From contig WAQR01000255.1 in the NCBI GenBank assembly GCA_015520145.1, positions 1 through 6,913 on the forward strand: a DNA stretch of 6,913 nt, in the 5' to 3' direction. Positions 5,201 through 6,913 of this stretch are shown here, one piece after another. The DNA is from Candidatus Hydrothermarchaeota archaeon. Lineage in GTDB: Archaea > Hydrothermarchaeota > Hydrothermarchaeia > Hydrothermarchaeales > WAQR01. Position numbers and translations under genes: made by a program. The notes beneath the pieces were generated by a model. It did no database searches, had not been told where the DNA came from, and saw nothing but the letters and a program-made list of their open reading frames with translations. The stretch's first letter is position 1; the number at the start of each line of letters is the position of its first letter.

Positions 5201-6913
5201 TTAATTCTTTTTTGTCTCGGGAGTAAAGTTCCGTAACCGCAGGGAGTTCGATACCACAGATACCGAGCTAAGTGCCATCGCTGCCGCAGCAAGCACCGGA
5301 TTTAAGAGTATACCAAAGAACGGATACAAGACCCCTGCTGCAACTGGGATCAGTGACGTGTTGTAGAAAAACGCCCAGAAAAGGTTCTCTTTTATTATGC
5401 GCATCGTCCGCTTGCTCAGTTTGATAGACGTAACCACACCCATCAAATCACCTGTAATCAAGGTGATGTCCGACGCTTCCATTGCAACATCTGTGCCTGT
5501 ACCGATGGCAATACCAATATTTGCCTGTGCGAGTGCCGGGGCATCGTTTATACCGTCACCCACCATTGCCACAATCTTTCCTTCATCCTGAAGCTTTTTG
5601 ACTTCTTTTGCCTTGTCCTCTGGAAGAACTTCTGCAAGTACCCTGTCGATACCAACCTGCTTTGCTATTGCTTCTGCAGTCCTTCTATTGTCTCCTGTTA
5701 TCATCACCACTTCCAGCCCGAGATCGTGCAGCCTTTCGACTGCCTGGGATGAATTGTCTTTTAACGTATCTGCTACAGCAACAATACCTGCTATCTTCTC
5801 ATCGATTGCGACAAACATAGGGGTTTTTCCTTCGCCAGACAGCCTCCTGGCCTCTTTCTCAAGTCCCATTGTATCTATTTTCCTCTCTTCCATAAGCTTC
5901 AGGTTCCCGAGCGTGACAGAGCTGCCGTCAACTTTTGCAACTATACCATGCCCTGGTATGGCATTGAAATCTTTTGGGTCCTGGAGTTCAATACCTTTTT
6001 CTTTTGCCTCTTTGACAATCGCCTCGCCCAGGGGATGTTCTGACCCTCTCTCTGCTGTTGCAGCAAAGAACAGGATTTTCTTTTCAGCCTCAGCCTTATC
6101 CTCGGCCTTAACATCACCCTCACCCGCGCTGCTGCCGCCGGGGTTATGAAGACTGTTTGCAAGGATGATATCTGTAACCGCAGGCTCACCTTTGGTCAGT
6201 GTCCCTGTCTTGTCCAGAACTATTGTATCGATTTTATGGGCAGTCTCCAGGCTCTCGCCGCCCCTTATCAGTATGCCGTTTTCAGCTCCTTTCCCTGTAC
6301 CCACCATTATGGCGGTGGGTGTTGCCAGGCCGAGGGCGCATGGACATGCAATAATCAGCACGGCAACAAAATTCACCAGGGCGAATGTGAGTGCAGGTGC
6401 AGGTCCAAAGAAATACCAGACTGCAAATGTCAGGACTGCAATACAGATGACTATCGGCACGAATATGCCAGAAATCTTATCTGCCAGCCTTTGAATCGGT
6501 GCTTTAGACCCCTGGGCCTCTTCCACAAGCTTGATTATCTGGGCAAGCGTGGTATCTTTGCCAACCTTGGTTGCTGTGAACGTGAAACTCCCTGTTTTGT
6601 TGATGGTTGCCCCGAATACTTCGTCTCCTTCTTTCTTGTTAACCGGCATACTTTCGCCTGTCAGCATGGACTCATCGACTGCTGAATGTCCTTCTTTTAC
6701 TGTCCCGTCAACAGGGATCTTCTCGCCTGGCCTGACCACCACGGTATCGCCTATCTGCACATCTTCGACAGGGATGTCCATCTCCTTTCCGTCTCTGATT
6801 ACCCTTGCAGTCTTTGCCTGCAGGCCCATCAATTTTTTTATTGCCTCGGAAGTCTCGCCTCTTGCTTTGGCTTCCAGGAGCCTGCCTAATATAATGAGGG
6901 TTATGATAATGGC
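5201..6913 (-). CDS. copA: Cu+-exporting P-type ATPase (P1B-1), C-terminal 570 residues; N-terminus beyond the right edge
   Basis: The reading frame is open to the right edge, so the N-terminal metal-binding domain(s) and first helices are outside. In the visible fragment the order is: end of a membrane helix and LLEAKARGETSEAI (about 12-25), the actuator domain with TGES (85-88), the membrane metal site CPC (190-192), the phosphorylated DKTGT (D234), the nucleotide-domain SEHP (His 293), GDGINDAP (452-459), then YN (517-518) and MALSS (546-550) in the last two helices. CPC, YN and MxxSS together are the diagnostic set for Cu+ export (P1B-1), so copper is preferred over Zn, Cd or Pb. An unusual low-complexity insertion (about 257-279, Gly/Ser then Lys/Ala/Glu/Asp-rich) precedes the SEHP helix in the N-domain. 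A TTG/ATG near 6832 is an internal artefact, since conserved sequence continues upstream. It is the first visible gene of the operon; expression is probably copper-regulated, but the promoter is not in view. Confidence 0.96.
   Translation of the reverse strand, partial: AIIITLIILGRLLEAKARGETSEAIKKLMGLQAKTARVIRDGKEMDIPVEDVQIGDTVVVRPGEKIPVDGTVKEGHSAVDESMLTGESMPVNKKEGDEVFGATINKTGSFTFTATKVGKDTTLAQIIKLVEEAQGSKAPIQRLADKISGIFVPIVICIAVLTFAVWYFFGPAPALTFALVNFVAVLIIACPCALGLATPTAIMVGTGKGAENGILIRGGESLETAHKIDTIVLDKTGTLTKGEPAVTDIILANSLHNPGGSSAGEGDVKAEDKAEAEKKILFFAATAERGSEHPLGEAIVKEAKEKGIELQDPKDFNAIPGHGIVAKVDGSSVTLGNLKLMEERKIDTMGLEKEARRLSGEGKTPMFVAIDEKIAGIVAVADTLKDNSSQAVERLHDLGLEVVMITGDNRRTAEAIAKQVGIDRVLAEVLPEDKAKEVKKLQDEGKIVAMVGDGINDAPALAQANIGIAIGTGTDVAMEASDITLITGDLMGVVTSIKLSKRTMRIIKENLFWAFFYNTSLIPVAAGVLYPFFGILLNPVLAAAAMALSSVSVVSNSLRLRNFTPETKKN
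6077..6145 (-). repeat. Low-complexity insertion in the CopA nucleotide-binding domain with 12-bp repeat
   Basis: AAGGCCGAGGAT (6109-6098) and AAGGCTGAGGCT (6097-6086) are adjacent 12-bp units encoding KAED-KAEA. They sit in a roughly 23-residue insertion that starts NPGGSSAGEGD and lies ahead of the SEHP motif. Confidence 0.7.

Noticed and set aside
5185..5292. 36-codon N-terminal extension of the YHS protein
   Set aside because: It overlaps the copA coding sequence, has no domain content, and the internal ATG at 5184 has a perfect ribosome binding site.
5598..6149. Ser-rich plus-strand ORF of 183 codons
   Set aside because: Antisense shadow of the CopA nucleotide-binding domain, with no recognisable fold or start signal.
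6146..6685. Cys-rich plus-strand ORF of 179 codons
   Set aside because: It is antisense to the most conserved part of copA (TGES, CPC, DKTGT); its cysteines arise from complement codons and there is no RBS-like context that would support it.
6827..6832. CopA start at the TTG or ATG near 6832
   Set aside because: The frame remains open to the right edge and the upstream residues (LLEAKARGETSEAIKK) are family-conserved, so the gene is cut by the window.

Overview
The window looks archaeal, probably euryarchaeotal, with a GC content somewhat below half. The evidence is a truncated gene at the left edge for an archaeal-type riboflavin-pathway reductase, a geranylgeranyl-reductase-family flavoprotein, an AT-rich TATA-like element upstream of the reductase gene, and strong GGAGGTGA-type ribosome binding sites. 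The in-frame 9-bp NLSNLP-type repeats recall genomes of the ANME-1/Syntrophoarchaeia area, but that placement is only an impression.

Every supported gene lies on the minus strand, so transcription runs from high to low coordinates. From the right edge the order is: (1) the C-terminal 570 residues of a Cu+-exporting P1B-type ATPase (CopA), cut by the window edge; (2) a 94-residue YHS-domain metal-binding protein with a His-rich tail; (3) a 422-residue FAD-dependent geranylgeranyl-reductase-family protein; (4) a 78-residue Cys/His/Gly-rich protein with one C-terminal membrane helix; (5) a 287-residue membrane methyltransferase of the isoprenylcysteine/phospholipid methyltransferase type; (6) a CcdA/DsbD-type thiol-electron transporter; (7) a membrane-anchored DsbA-like protein with a C-G-F-T active site in place of CxxC; (8) an unrecognised 157-residue protein with two membrane segments. 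Junctions run from a 4-nt overlap to a 30-nt gap, so these eight genes almost certainly form one operon whose promoter is beyond the right edge. A 126-nt gap containing a TATA-like element separates them from the 5' part of arfC, which belongs to riboflavin/F420 precursor synthesis and is unrelated.

The operon is best read as copper (soft-metal) efflux combined with cell-surface thiol redox control. CopA exports Cu+, the YHS/His-tail and CC-rich small proteins could bind metal at the membrane, and CcdA would move reducing equivalents outward to the DsbA-like protein. The flavoprotein and the methyltransferase have no certain role here; membrane lipid or quinone chemistry, or modification of a cysteine-containing small protein, are possibilities only.

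A second theme is the number of in-frame low-complexity expansions with 9- or 12-bp periods, found in the DsbA linker, the small Cys protein, the FAD domain of the flavoprotein and the N-domain of CopA. They lie where a loop or linker would tolerate extra residues. No RNA genes, CRISPR arrays, insertion sequences or plus-strand genes could be supported.
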